33,052 bases of DNA, taken from the NCBI GenBank assembly GCA_902782145.1, contig CACZLZ010000027.1, positions 1 through 33,052 of the forward strand. The letters are read 5' to 3'. Below the pieces are notes generated by a model. It was not told the origin of the DNA. It was given only the letters and a program-made list of their open reading frames with translations, and made no database searches. The position numbers were made by a program, and so were the translations under genes. This DNA comes from an uncultured Aeromonadales bacterium (GTDB lineage Bacteria; Pseudomonadota; Gammaproteobacteria; Enterobacterales; Succinivibrionaceae). This document shows positions 16,915-25,865 of the stretch, in pieces. Numbering within the stretch: position 1 is the stretch's first letter; every line of letters begins with the position of its first letter.

Positions 16915-19900
16915 TTTCTCGGCTCCATGCTGTTTCTGCGGTTCAAGAGAGTCTCATAACGGTCCCGGGCAGCCTTTTCCGACTGCTCAAACAAAGCGTC
17001 GGCCCGGTCGGGGAACTTCAGTTTGAGGGAGTTGTAGCGCACCTCGCCCATGAGGAACTTCCGGTAGTCCTCGGTGGGACGCAGGCTGTCCAGGATCAGT
17101 GGGTTCCCGCCCTTAGCCGCCAGCTCCGGATTGTACCTGAGCAGATGCCAGTAGCCGGAACGGACGGCACGCTGCATCTCCAGCATGGAGTTGTTCATGC
17201 CCGCCTTCAACCCGTGGTTGATGCAGGGCGCATAGGCGATGATCAGGGACGGGCCGTCATAGCGCTCAGCCTCCTTGATGGCCTTCAGGGTCTGGGCCGG
17301 GTTCGCACCCATGGCGATCTGGGCCACATAGACGCTGCCATAAGCCATGGCCATCTGGGCCAGATCCTTCTTCTTCACCAGCTTGCCCGAGGCGGCAAAC
17401 TTGGCAATGGCTCCCAGCTGGGTGGACTTGGAGGCCTGGCCGCCGGTGTTGGAGTACACCTCGGTGTCAAACACCATGACGTTCACGTTCTCCCCGGAGG
17501 CCAGCACATGATCCAGGCCGCCGTAACCGATGTCATAGGCCCAGCCGTCACCGCCGAAGATCCACATGGAGGGCTTGGTGAGCATGTCGCCGTTCTCCAC
17601 CACAAAGGCGGCGGCGGGATCATGATCTGCTGCCCCGCGGCAGGCCTCCAGGAGAGCATTGCCGGTCTTCTCGGAAAGCTCCGGATCTTCCATGGCCTCA
17701 ATCCAGCTCCGGCCCAGATCCCTGAGGCTGTCAGTGCCCAGGTTCCCGGCTGCGGTCACCAGTTCACGGCGCCGTGCGTTGACCGCCACCCGCATGCCCA
17801 GTCCGAACTCGGCATTGTCCTCAAACAGGGAGTTGGCCCAGGCCGGACCGCGACCGTCAGGGGCCACCGTGTAGGGAGTGGAGGGAGCGCTGCAGCCCCA
17901 GATGGAGGAGCAGCCCGTGGCGTTGGCAATATACATGCGCCGCCCGAACAGTTGGGTCACCAGCTTGGCATAGGGAGACTCGCCGCATCCCGGGCAGGCC
18001 CCGGAGAACTCCATCAGAGGCTGCAGGAGCTGGGAGTTCCGAACGGTGACATCCTTGAAGGGGATCTCGCTGACAAACCGGCGCTCCGCAAAGAGCCGGT
18101 CATACACCGCCTGCCGGCGCTCCACCGCATCGTCCTGGGCCGGGGTCATGGACAGGGCCTTCACATGGGCCGGGCAGACGCTGGCGCAGGATCCGCAGCC
18201 GGTGCAGTCCTTGGTGGACACGGCAATGATGAAATACTTGCCGGGATTGTCCTTCATGGGCACCGCCTCAGGGAAGGCGGCAGCCTCCTCCCGGGAGATC
18301 ACAAAGGGCCGGATGGCACCGTGGGGACAGGTCAGGGAGCACCAGTTGCACTGCATGCAGTTCTTGGAAGCCCACACCGGCACGTCCGCAGCAATGCCGC
18401 GCTTCTCAAAGGCCGCCGTGCCCGAAGGGAGCATGCCGTTGGCCGTGGCCAGGAAGCTCGACACCGGGATCCGGTCACCGGCCAGACGGTTGGTGGGATC
18501 CAGGATATCGTTGAGGTAGGCGGTGTGCACCTCGTCCCGGCCCTTCATCTGGGGACGGGGAGGATCATCCGGGCAGTCCTTCCAGGACTCCGGCACACTG
18601 ATCTCCCGGACATTCAGCACGCCCTGATCCACGGCGGCACTGTTCATGTCCACAATGTTCTGACCCTTCTTGGCGTAGGTGTGCTCAATGGCCTCCTTCA
18701 TGTACCGCACCGCATCCTCAATGGGGATGATCCCGGCCAGCTTGAAGAACGCCGCCTGGAGCACGGTGTTGGTGCGCCGGGGTCCCAGGCCCACCTGCTT
18801 GGCAATGGACACCGCATCACAGGTGTAGAACTTGATCCCGTTGGCGGCAATGTAGCGCTTGACCTTCCCGGGTAGCCGGGTTTCCAGTTCCTCCGGCGCC
18901 CAGGCGCAGTTCAGCAGGAAATACCCCCCAGGCTTCACATCCTCCACCATGTCATACTTCCAGAGATAAGAGCTGTTGTGGCAGGCCACAAAGTCAGCCA
19001 TCTTCACATAGTAGGAGGATCTGATAGGGGAGTTGCCGAAGCGCAGGTGGGAGATGGTGACGCCGCCGGACTTCTTGGAGTCGTACTGGAAATACGCCTG
19101 CACATATTTGTCCGTGTGATCACCGATGATCTTCACGCTGTTCTTGTTGGCACCCACGGTGCCGTCGGCGCCCAGACCCCAGAACTTGCAGGCCCGGGTG
19201 TCGCTGGCAGCCACGTCAGGGTTCACTGAACCCTCAATGGACAGATGGGTGACATCGTCATTGATGGACAGGGTGAACTCCTTCTTGGGGTGCTCCGCAG
19301 CCAGGTTCTCGTACACTGCCAGGATATCCCTGGGCTGCACATCCTTGGAGCCCAGGCCGTAGCGGCCGCCGGTGAGCAGAGCCCCGGCAAAAGGTGAGTC
19401 CCTCAGGGCCGAGGCCACATCCAGGAACAGGGGCTCGCCCACGCCGCCGGGCTCCTTGGTCCGGTCCAGCACGGCAATGCGCTGCACCGTGGCGGGGATC
19501 ACCGCCAGCATGTGCCGGGCGGAGAAGGGACGGTACAGGTGCACCTCCAGGACGCCGGTCTTGCCGCCCCGGGCGTTGAGGTAGTCCGCCACCTCCTCGG
19601 CAGCGTCGCACACTGAGCCCATGGCCACAATGATGTCCGTGGCGTCAGGGGCGCCGTAATAGTTGAAGGGACGGTAGTCGGTGCCGGCGGCCTCGTTGAT
19701 CCGGTTCATGTACTCCACCACCGTGTCCACGGTGCTGAGATAGGCGCCGTTGGCGGCCTCCCGGTGCTGGAAGAAAGTCTCCGGCTGCTCGGCGCTGCCC
19801 ATGCAGTGGGGATGGTTGGGGTTCAGTGCGTTCCGGCGGAAGGCCCGGACACAGTCAAAGTCCACCATGGACTTCAGATCCTCATAGTCCCAGATCTTGA

Positions 19901-20450
19901 TCTTCTGGAACTCATGGGAGGTTCTGAAGCCGTCAAAGAAGTGCATCATGGGCACCCTGCCGGCAATGGTGGCCAGGTGGGCTACGGCGGCCAGATCCAT
20001 CACCTGCTGCACATTGTTGGAGCACAGCATGGCAAAGCCGGTCTGGCGGCAGGACATGACGTCGGAGTGATCACCGAAGATGGACAGCGCATGGGTGGCC
20101 AGGGCCCGGGCGGCCACATGGAACACCACCGGGGTCTGCTCGCCCGCCAGCTTGTACATGTTGGGGATCATCAGCAGAAGGCCCTGGGAGGCGGTGAAGG
20201 TGGTGGTGTAGGAGCCGGCGGTGATGGCACCGTGCACGGCGCCGGCCGCACCGGCCTCAGACTCCATCTCCACGATTTTCACCGTCTCGCCGAAAATGTT
20301 GCGCCGGCCCTGGGACACCCACTCGTCCATGCTCTCAGCCATGGGGGAGGATGGGGTGATGGGATAAATGGCGGACACCTCCGAGAAGGCATAGGCAACG
20401 TGGGCTGCCGCCGTGTTGCCGTCCATGGTCTTGATTTTGCGGCTGATCAT
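16911..20450 (-). CDS. nifJ: Pyruvate:ferredoxin (flavodoxin) oxidoreductase
   Basis: This enzyme oxidises pyruvate with CoA to acetyl-CoA and CO2 and passes electrons to ferredoxin or flavodoxin. The 1179-residue single-chain form is full length. It has an N-terminal pyruvate/TPP domain (AIYPITPSSPMAE near 25) and a middle domain (GLGADGTVGANKNSVKII near 420). Two 4Fe-4S motifs lie near 698 (CMQCNWCSLTCP) and 748 (CTGCGSCASVCP). The C-terminal TPP domain has ATGCSSIWGCS near 843 and GDGWAYDIGYGG near 968 with EVYSNTGGQ. I chose ATG 20450, which gives the family start MISRKIKTMDGNTAAAHVAYAFSE and overlaps the polyferredoxin stop as ATGA. It is the middle gene of three overlapping genes. Confidence 0.97.
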   Translation of the reverse strand: MISRKIKTMDGNTAAAHVAYAFSEVSAIYPITPSSPMAESMDEWVSQGRRNIFGETVKIVEMESEAGAAGAVHGAITAGSYTTTFTASQGLLLMIPNMYKLAGEQTPVVFHVAARALATHALSIFGDHSDVMSCRQTGFAMLCSNNVQQVMDLAAVAHLATIAGRVPMMHFFDGFRTSHEFQKIKIWDYEDLKSMVDFDCVRAFRRNALNPNHPHCMGSAEQPETFFQHREAANGAYLSTVDTVVEYMNRINEAAGTDYRPFNYYGAPDATDIIVAMGSVCDAAEEVADYLNARGGKTGVLEVHLYRPFSARHMLAVIPATVQRIAVLDRTKEPGGVGEPLFLDVASALRDSPFAGALLTGGRYGLGSKDVQPRDILAVYENLAAEHPKKEFTLSINDDVTHLSIEGSVNPDVAASDTRACKFWGLGADGTVGANKNSVKIIGDHTDKYVQAYFQYDSKKSGGVTISHLRFGNSPIRSSYYVKMADFVACHNSSYLWKYDMVEDVKPGGYFLLNCAWAPEELETRLPGKVKRYIAANGIKFYTCDAVSIAKQVGLGPRRTNTVLQAAFFKLAGIIPIEDAVRYMKEAIEHTYAKKGQNIVDMNSAAVDQGVLNVREISVPESWKDCPDDPPRPQMKGRDEVHTAYLNDILDPTNRLAGDRIPVSSFLATANGMLPSGTAAFEKRGIAADVPVWASKNCMQCNWCSLTCPHGAIRPFVISREEAAAFPEAVPMKDNPGKYFIIAVSTKDCTGCGSCASVCPAHVKALSMTPAQDDAVERRQAVYDRLFAERRFVSEIPFKDVTVRNSQLLQPLMEFSGACPGCGESPYAKLVTQLFGRRMYIANATGCSSIWGCSAPSTPYTVAPDGRGPAWANSLFEDNAEFGLGMRVAVNARRRELVTAAGNLGTDSLRDLGRSWIEAMEDPELSEKTGNALLEACRGAADHDPAAAFVVENGDMLTKPSMWIFGGDGWAYDIGYGGLDHVLASGENVNVMVFDTEVYSNTGGQASKSTQLGAIAKFAASGKLVKKKDLAQMAMAYGSVYVAQIAMGANPAQTLKAIKEAERYDGPSLIIAYAPCINHGLKAGMNNSMLEMQRAVRSGYWHLLRYNPELAAKGGNPLILDSLRPTEDYRKFLMGEVRYNSLKLKFPDRADALFEQSEKAARDRYETLLNRRNSMEPRK

Positions 20451-21574
20451 TGCTGTTCCCCCTTGTCCGTCCTCACATAAATGCGCTCCATGGCTGTACG
20501 CTGGAGTTCCACATCTGCGGGAACTGTCATTTCCCTTACCACATTGCGTCCGCACACATACTGGCACACCTTACAGTTGGCGCACAGATCCGCGTCAATC
20601 ACCGCATGCATGTCCTCCATGTAGATGGCGCCGTTGGGACAGTTCTCCACACAGTCCCGGCAGGCGGTGCATCCGGAATCGCACACCAGGGTCTTGTCAT
20701 GGTAGTCAGCCGTGCTGGCGCAGGGCACCTGCTTGATCCCCTTGTAGGGGACAATGGTGATGAGCTTCTTGGGACACTCCCGGACACAGTCCCGGCAACC
20801 CACGCACTTCTCCGGATCTACCACCGCGGTGCCGTTGACCACGCTGATGGCCCCGTAGCGGCAGACCTTCACACAGGAGCCCAGGCCGCAGCACCCGGAG
20901 GTGCACAGTCCCATCTCCCGGGGATCCGTCTTCATGGCGGTGTGGCAGTCAGGCACCCCCAGCTCCTGGAGGGCGTCATGGGCCCGGCGGCCGCCGCTGC
21001 AGCGGACAAAGGCCACCTTTTCCTTGAGTTTGGTGAGATCATGGAGGGTGTCCACAATGATCTTCTTGCGGCACCTGACCGTGCAGGCGGTGCAGCCCAC
21101 GCACTTCTCATAGTCAATCACCGCGTGGTTGTCCACAATGCTCACAGCCCCCACCGGGCATGCCCGCTCGCACTCGCCGCAGGCGATGCAGCCATAGCCG
21201 CATATCCTGCGGACCTCATCCTCGTCATCCTCCCGGGATGAGCAGGGAATGAAGTTGGTGGCCTTCCTGGGGATCATGCGGATCAGGGACTGGGGGCACA
21301 CGCCCGGGGCGGCACAGTCACCGCAGCCGTTGCACAGCTCGCGGTCCACCTGGACCCTGCCCTGCTCATCAATCTTCAGGGCGCCGGTCTTGCACACGCC
21401 CACGCAGGAGCCCACTCCCACGCAGCCGTTCCGGCACTCCCCCCTTCTGAATCCGGTCTCCAGCGCCTGGGCGCAGGTTTCACACGATGAAAAGCCCGCC
21501 GACACGGCAGCGTGTCCGGCACAGGCAACAAACGCCACCAGTTGGCTGGGCGCCGAACTGTCATTCCTGTCCAT
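20447..21574 (-). CDS. Polyferredoxin: tandem RnfB-like modules
   Basis: The 375-residue soluble protein holds eight cysteine motifs fit for 4Fe-4S clusters. It consists of two repeats, about 13-174 and 187-346, each opening with VAFV.C and running through GCxGxGSCVxVC, CxGCxDC, a P-C-S/A-S segment, GCxACxxCxxxCP and a closing CxxCxxCxxxC. Aligned landmarks (C18/C192, C47/C224, C81/C257, C125/C298, C158/C331) are 173-177 residues apart. Each repeat resembles the ferredoxin part of RnfB, but the membrane anchor is missing. The first module has two extra residues in its second motif (CNGCGDCAAPGVCP). ATG 21574 has AAGGGG six bases upstream. It probably accepts electrons from NifJ, encoded next with a 4-bp overlap (inference). 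Confidence 0.85.
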   Translation of the reverse strand: MDRNDSSAPSQLVAFVACAGHAAVSAGFSSCETCAQALETGFRRGECRNGCVGVGSCVGVCKTGALKIDEQGRVQVDRELCNGCGDCAAPGVCPQSLIRMIPRKATNFIPCSSREDDEDEVRRICGYGCIACGECERACPVGAVSIVDNHAVIDYEKCVGCTACTVRCRKKIIVDTLHDLTKLKEKVAFVRCSGGRRAHDALQELGVPDCHTAMKTDPREMGLCTSGCCGLGSCVKVCRYGAISVVNGTAVVDPEKCVGCRDCVRECPKKLITIVPYKGIKQVPCASTADYHDKTLVCDSGCTACRDCVENCPNGAIYMEDMHAVIDADLCANCKVCQYVCGRNVVREMTVPADVELQRTAMERIYVRTDKGEQQ

Positions 21575-21731
21575 AAAGACCCCTTCCGGCTCCGATCTGA
21601 GCCATCTTCTCTCCCAATGTAACCTCCAAGGCGCACGCCGCCACAGCAGGCGCCACCTTGCCATTCTCCCTTTTATAATGATCCCGCAGGCAAAAAAGGA
21701 TCTTTTTAGTGCTGATATGTGAAATGAATAG

Positions 21732-21760
21732 AAAAAAGGGGAGTTACCTGTTGCTAACTC
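21732..21760 (-). terminator. Terminator-like hairpin in leader of redox operon
   Basis: The minus strand has GAGTTA, an 8-base loop, TAACTC, then CCC and six T. It lies 158-186 nt before the polyferredoxin ATG. Either it ends an unknown upstream transcript, or it is an attenuator if the operon promoter is further upstream. Confidence 0.4.
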
Positions 21761-21788
21761 TTTCACAGAAACCCGGTCCCGATCACCT

Positions 21789-21833
21789 GTGAGCATGCCA
21801 AAAGAAGCCGGATCCTGCGCCCCGTGAGCATGC
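21789..21833. repeat. Paired 10-bp direct repeats
   Basis: GTGAGCATGC occurs at 21789-21798 and again at 21824-21833, 35 bp apart. The pair lies between the divergent redox and nfeD operons, so it may be a regulator site for either. No known consensus is recognised. Confidence 0.35.
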
Positions 21834-21865
21834 GCCTTCTCCGGTGAAATTAGTCCGGCAAAATC

Positions 21866-21894
21866 TCGCCATGCAGGGACAAAACTAATACAAT
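21866..21894 (+). promoter_or_regulatory. Possible promoter of nfeD-glf-flotillin cluster
   Basis: TCGCCA (21866-21871), 17 bp, TACAAT (21889-21894) matches four and five of six consensus bases. It would give a long leader of about 215 nt before nfeD. The rest of 21895-22116 holds no gene I can support. Confidence 0.4.
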
Positions 21895-22116
21895 GATCTC
21901 TCAGGCTCAGCAGCGGCACCGAAGAGGCCGGCAGCCTGGACACCCTGCCGGAGGGCGTACGGAAGCCTCAGGCCGGAAAGCGCCCGGGAGCATCAGACCG
22001 GAAGGATCTGCACCGCCCCGCCGGGGGAGATCGCGGTTCGGGATCCGGCAGATCTGCACAGGAAGGCGTCACGCCGCCGCCCCGGCACCGGCACCACCTC
22101 ATCAAGGAGAACCACC

Positions 22117-22737
22117 ATGTGGGACAGCATCTCAGCATATCTGGACACCCTGAACGCCATGCAGATCTGCTTTCTCTGCGCCATGATCGGCGGCGGCCTG
22201 CTGCTGCTGTTTGAGATCATCGTCTCCACCATCGGCGGGGGCCTTGGGGACGCCTCCCCGGACGGCATTGTGGAAGATCTGGGCACCTCGGACTACGCCT
22301 TCAAGTTCTTCTCCCTGTTCTCCGTGTCGGCCTTCCTGTTCATGTCAGGATGTTTCGGCCTCTGGAGTTACTCCTTCTTCCCGGACAGCCACCTGGTGGC
22401 GGTGATCATCGCCCTGGCCGCCGGCATTGCCGGCATGCTCTGCGTCCAGGGTCTGACCCGGATCATGCTGAAGCTCCAGTCCGAGGGCAATGTGCGCCTC
22501 AGCAACGCCGTGGGCACTGAGGGTATTGTCTACCTGCACATTCCCCAGAATGCCAAGGGCCAGGTGGAGCTGATGCTCCAGGGCAAGAAGAAGTTCATGC
22601 CCGCCATCACCGAGGACGGCACAGAGCTGGCCACCGGCACGGCAGTGACCGTAAAGGCAGTCACCGGCAACACCCTTGTGGTCATCCCCCTGTCCCGGGG
22701 CAGCAGTCAGACCGGCGGGGACAGCGCCGCCTCCTGA
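22117..22737 (+). CDS. NfeD-like membrane protein (short form)
   Basis: The 206-residue protein has membrane segments at about 14-40 (ICFLCAMIGGGLLLLFEIIV), 64-87 (FSLFSVSAFLFMSGCFGLWSY) and 93-112 (VAVIIALAAGIAGMLCVQ). A soluble C-terminal beta domain (about 130-195, GTEGIVYLHIPQNAKGQVELML...GTAVTVKAVTGNTLVVIPL) resembles the OB-fold of NfeD. Short NfeD proteins are typically paired with flotillins, and a flotillin lies two genes downstream. The ATG has AAGGAG seven bases upstream. The partner role is known for the family; the present pairing is inferred from order. The N-terminal part also looks like OB-fold-containing YqiJ proteins, which pair with the flotillin YqiK. Confidence 0.7.
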   Translation: MWDSISAYLDTLNAMQICFLCAMIGGGLLLLFEIIVSTIGGGLGDASPDGIVEDLGTSDYAFKFFSLFSVSAFLFMSGCFGLWSYSFFPDSHLVAVIIALAAGIAGMLCVQGLTRIMLKLQSEGNVRLSNAVGTEGIVYLHIPQNAKGQVELMLQGKKKFMPAITEDGTELATGTAVTVKAVTGNTLVVIPLSRGSSQTGGDSAAS

Positions 22738-22890
22738 GAGGACACGTCCCAAGCGCCGCCCGGCAGTTCAGTCATCCATCACCGGCTCTCCGGCTCCCAT
22801 CCGGGACGCCGGATGAGCCCGGCAAAACAGCAAACCATCAACAAACCATCCAAAAAACATCTGTTAAAAGCACAAGGAGTACTGGCAGAC

Positions 22891-24009
22891 ATGAAGAACA
22901 TCGTGGTTGGAGCAGGCATTTCAGGCGCCGCAGTGGCCCGCATTCTGGCGGAGGCAGGAGAGAAGGTTGAGGTGATCGAGGCCAAGGATCACATTGCCGG
23001 CAACTGCTTTGACTATTTCGACGAGAACGGGATCTGCGTCCACAAGTACGGCACCCACATCTTCCACACCGACAACCGCGAGGTGTGGGATTTCCTCAGC
23101 CGCTTCACCACCTGGTATCCCTACATGCACAAGGTCCTGGGACTGGTGGAGGGGCAGCTGGTGCCCATCCCCTTCAACCTGAACTCCATCCGCAAGGTCT
23201 TCCCCGAGGGCATGGCCCGGAAACTGGAGGACAAGCTCACCGAGCGCTTCGGCTTCGGCCGCAAGGTGCCCATCCTGGAGCTCCGGCAGGCCGAGGATCC
23301 GGATCTCTCCTTCCTGGCAGACTACATCTACAACCACGTGTTCCTGATCTACACCACCAAGCAGTGGGGCATGAAGCCCGAGGAGATCGATCCCTCGGTC
23401 ACCGCACGGGTGCCGGTGTACGTGAGCCGGGATGACCGCTATTTCCAGAACCGCTGGCAGGGGATCCCCGACAACGGCTACACCGCCATGATCAAGAACA
23501 TGCTGGAGCATGAGAACATCACCGTGCGAACCGGCACTGCCTGGAAGCAGGTGAAGGATGAATATGCCAAGGAACGGATCTTCTACACCGGCCACGTGGA
23601 CGAGCTCATGGATCGGTGCTTCGGGGATCTGCCCTACCGGAGCATCAGCTTCGACTTCAGAACCTATGACCGGGAGTACTTCCAGCCGGCAGCCGTGGTG
23701 AACTACCCGGAGAACAACGACTTCACCCGCATCGGCGAATACAAGTACTTCCTGGGCACCCAAAGCAGCAAGACGGTGGTGTCCCTGGAGTACTCCTCAG
23801 CCTACGAGTACGGCAAGAATGAGCCCTACTATCCCATTGCCAGCGCCGCCAACAGCGCCCTCCATGAGAAATACATGGCAGCGGCCAGGGAAGCCTATCC
23901 CAACATCTGCTTCCTGGGCCGGCTGGGGGATTACCGGTACTACGACATGGACAAGGCCGTGGCCCGGGTGTTTGCCCTCATGCGGGAAAACGGGATCCTG
24001 AAGGCCTGA
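22891..24009 (+). CDS. glf: UDP-galactopyranose mutase
   Basis: Glf converts UDP-galactopyranose to UDP-galactofuranose, the donor for galactofuranose in surface polysaccharides. The 372-residue flavoprotein has the FAD site IVVGAGISGAAVARILAEAG at about 4-23 and GNCFDYFDENGICVHKYGTHIFHTD near 45-68. WYPYMHKVLG, YTTKQWGM, FQNRWQGIPDNGYTAM and the C-terminal FLGRLGDYRYYDMDKAV complete the family pattern. I chose ATG 22891 for the FAD start; AAGGAG lies 11 bases upstream. It sits between nfeD and the flotillin gene, all in one direction with gaps of 153 and 123 bp. No glycosyltransferases are adjacent, so its polysaccharide locus must be elsewhere. Confidence 0.95.
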   Translation: MKNIVVGAGISGAAVARILAEAGEKVEVIEAKDHIAGNCFDYFDENGICVHKYGTHIFHTDNREVWDFLSRFTTWYPYMHKVLGLVEGQLVPIPFNLNSIRKVFPEGMARKLEDKLTERFGFGRKVPILELRQAEDPDLSFLADYIYNHVFLIYTTKQWGMKPEEIDPSVTARVPVYVSRDDRYFQNRWQGIPDNGYTAMIKNMLEHENITVRTGTAWKQVKDEYAKERIFYTGHVDELMDRCFGDLPYRSISFDFRTYDREYFQPAAVVNYPENNDFTRIGEYKYFLGTQSSKTVVSLEYSSAYEYGKNEPYYPIASAANSALHEKYMAAAREAYPNICFLGRLGDYRYYDMDKAVARVFALMRENGILKA

Positions 24010-24132
24010 GGCCCCATCAGTCCGGTCTCACCAGTCCGGCCTACACCAATCCGGCAAAGCACAGCGCCGGCCTGATGAAAACCGGCCGGCGCCAGTCAAC
24101 AAACATCAGCACACACAAGGAGTAAGCCAAGA

Positions 24133-25650
24133 ATGCTGCCCATTATCGGCATCACCTTCATGGTGACCATAGTGATCTTTCTCTTTATTTTCTTCGTGAA
24201 CCGCTACCGCAAGTGCCCCTCAGATCAGATCCTGGTGGTGTACGGCATGATCGGGGGCGGCAAGTCCGCCAAGTGCCTCCACGGCGGTGGCACCTTTGTC
24301 TGGCCGGTGATCCAGAACTATGAGTACATGAACCTGACGCCCATGACCATCAACATCCCCCTGACCGGCGCCCTGTCCCAGCAGAACATCCGGGTCAATG
24401 TGCCCTCCATCTTCACGGTCCAGATCTCCCCGGACGAAGGTGTCATCGAGAATGCCGCCGACTGCCTGCTGCATCTCTCCACCCGGGACATCGAGGAGAT
24501 GGCCAAGGACATCATCATCGGCCAGCTGCGTCTGACAGTCGCCTCCCTGACCATTGAGGGGATCAACGCCGACCGGGAGAACTTCCAGTCCAAGATCATG
24601 GCCAACGTGGAGCCGGAGATCAACAAGATCGGCCTCAAGCTGGTGAACGTGAACATCACCGATATCACCGATGAGGCGGACTACATCGCCAGCATCGGAA
24701 AGAAAGCCGCCGCCGAAGCCTTGAACAAGGCCAAGATTGACGTGGCCCTCCAGGAGAAGCTGGGCTCCATCGGCCAGTCCGAGGCCTACAGGGACAAGGA
24801 TATCCAGGTGGCCCGGAACCAGGCTGAGGCCCAGAAAGGGATCAAGGAGGCCGAGGCCAACCAGCGCTGCTACGTGGCAGATCAGGAATCCCAGGCCATC
24901 AAGGGCGAAAACACCGCCAAGCAGGCCATTGCCCAGTCCAATGCCGAACTGAAGGTCATTGAGGCCGAGGCCTTCCGAAAGGCCGAGGTGGCCAAGCGCG
25001 AGGCTGAGGTGGAGATCCAGAAGGCCCAGTACAGCGCTGAGAAGCAGCGCCTGAACGCCGATCAGATCGCGCCCCAGGAAATTGCCAAGCAGAAGGTCAT
25101 CATCGATGCCGAGGCTGTGGCCGAGAAGGCCCGCCAGGAGGCCAAGGGCGAGGCCGACGCCATTGCCTTCAGGGCCAAGGGTGAAGCCGACGCCATCCTG
25201 CTCAAGTACAACGCTGAGGCTGACGGTCAGAAAGCCCTGCTGGAAGCCAAGGCCGAAGGTTACCGGGAGCTGGTGCACAGCGCCGGCAATGACGTGAACT
25301 CCGCCGCCACATTGCTGATGATCGAAAAGCTCACCGACATGGTTCAGCTCCAGGCTGAGGCTATCCGCAACATCAAGATCGACAAGGTCACGGTGTGGGA
25401 CAGTGGCAGCGGCAAAAACGGGGAAAAGACCGCCACCGCCGACTTCATGTCCAACATGATCAAGAGCCTGCCTCCACTGCATGACGTGGCCAAGATGGCC
25501 GGGCTGGATCTGCCGGAATACCTGGGCTCCGTCAAGGGTGCCGAGCCGGTGACGATCCCGGCCCTGAAGAGCCCGAAGCAGAAGGAAGAAAAGAAGGATC
25601 AGGAAGGCGCCACCGCCTCATCGGAAAAGAACCCGAAGGAAGGCAGGTGA
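24133..25650 (+). CDS. Flotillin (SPFH-domain scaffold)
   Basis: Flotillins form membrane assemblies that organise ordered lipid domains. The 505-residue protein has an N-terminal membrane segment (about 4-23) and an SPFH domain (about 28-200). A long Ala/Glu-rich coiled coil follows (about 190-360) with the EAEA/KAEA repeats typical of FloT/YqiK. The C-terminal tail is Lys/Glu-rich (PKQKEEKKDQEGATASSEK). The ATG has AAGGAG 10 bases upstream, within ACAAGGAGTA, a context shared with glf. It lies downstream of nfeD, the usual partner, but with glf between them. A strong terminator follows. The stop codon is in TGATC. Confidence 0.92.
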   Translation: MLPIIGITFMVTIVIFLFIFFVNRYRKCPSDQILVVYGMIGGGKSAKCLHGGGTFVWPVIQNYEYMNLTPMTINIPLTGALSQQNIRVNVPSIFTVQISPDEGVIENAADCLLHLSTRDIEEMAKDIIIGQLRLTVASLTIEGINADRENFQSKIMANVEPEINKIGLKLVNVNITDITDEADYIASIGKKAAAEALNKAKIDVALQEKLGSIGQSEAYRDKDIQVARNQAEAQKGIKEAEANQRCYVADQESQAIKGENTAKQAIAQSNAELKVIEAEAFRKAEVAKREAEVEIQKAQYSAEKQRLNADQIAPQEIAKQKVIIDAEAVAEKARQEAKGEADAIAFRAKGEADAILLKYNAEADGQKALLEAKAEGYRELVHSAGNDVNSAATLLMIEKLTDMVQLQAEAIRNIKIDKVTVWDSGSGKNGEKTATADFMSNMIKSLPPLHDVAKMAGLDLPEYLGSVKGAEPVTIPALKSPKQKEEKKDQEGATASSEKNPKEGR

Positions 25651-25728
25651 TCCCCTCCGGGTCGGAGCGCGTCAGAGGCCCGGTAAACTCCGGATACAGC
25701 CTCTGATGAATGATTTGCCATGAAACCG

Positions 25729-25760
25729 AAACTGCCGGCAGCAATGTCGGCAGTTTTTTT
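25729..25760 (+). terminator. Intrinsic terminator after flotillin
   Basis: AAACTGCCG/CGGCAGTTT stem with about 10-base loop, followed by seven T (25754-25760). It ends the nfeD-glf-flotillin cluster. Confidence 0.88.
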
Positions 25761-25865
25761 GTTTCTCATCTGTGCCGGGACGGCAGGATCGGGTGGGAAG
25801 CAGGCTGGAAGATCTGTGGCGCCCCGTGCCGGGGACATCGGCAGTTCACGGGATCGGCGCCGCAC

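Noticed and set aside
15544-16959. Plus-strand open frame opposite the gltD-like gene
   Set aside because: Antisense shadow of a clear flavoprotein.
17145-18875. Long plus-strand open frame opposite nifJ
   Set aside because: Antisense shadow; His/Gly-rich, no domain, no ribosome site.
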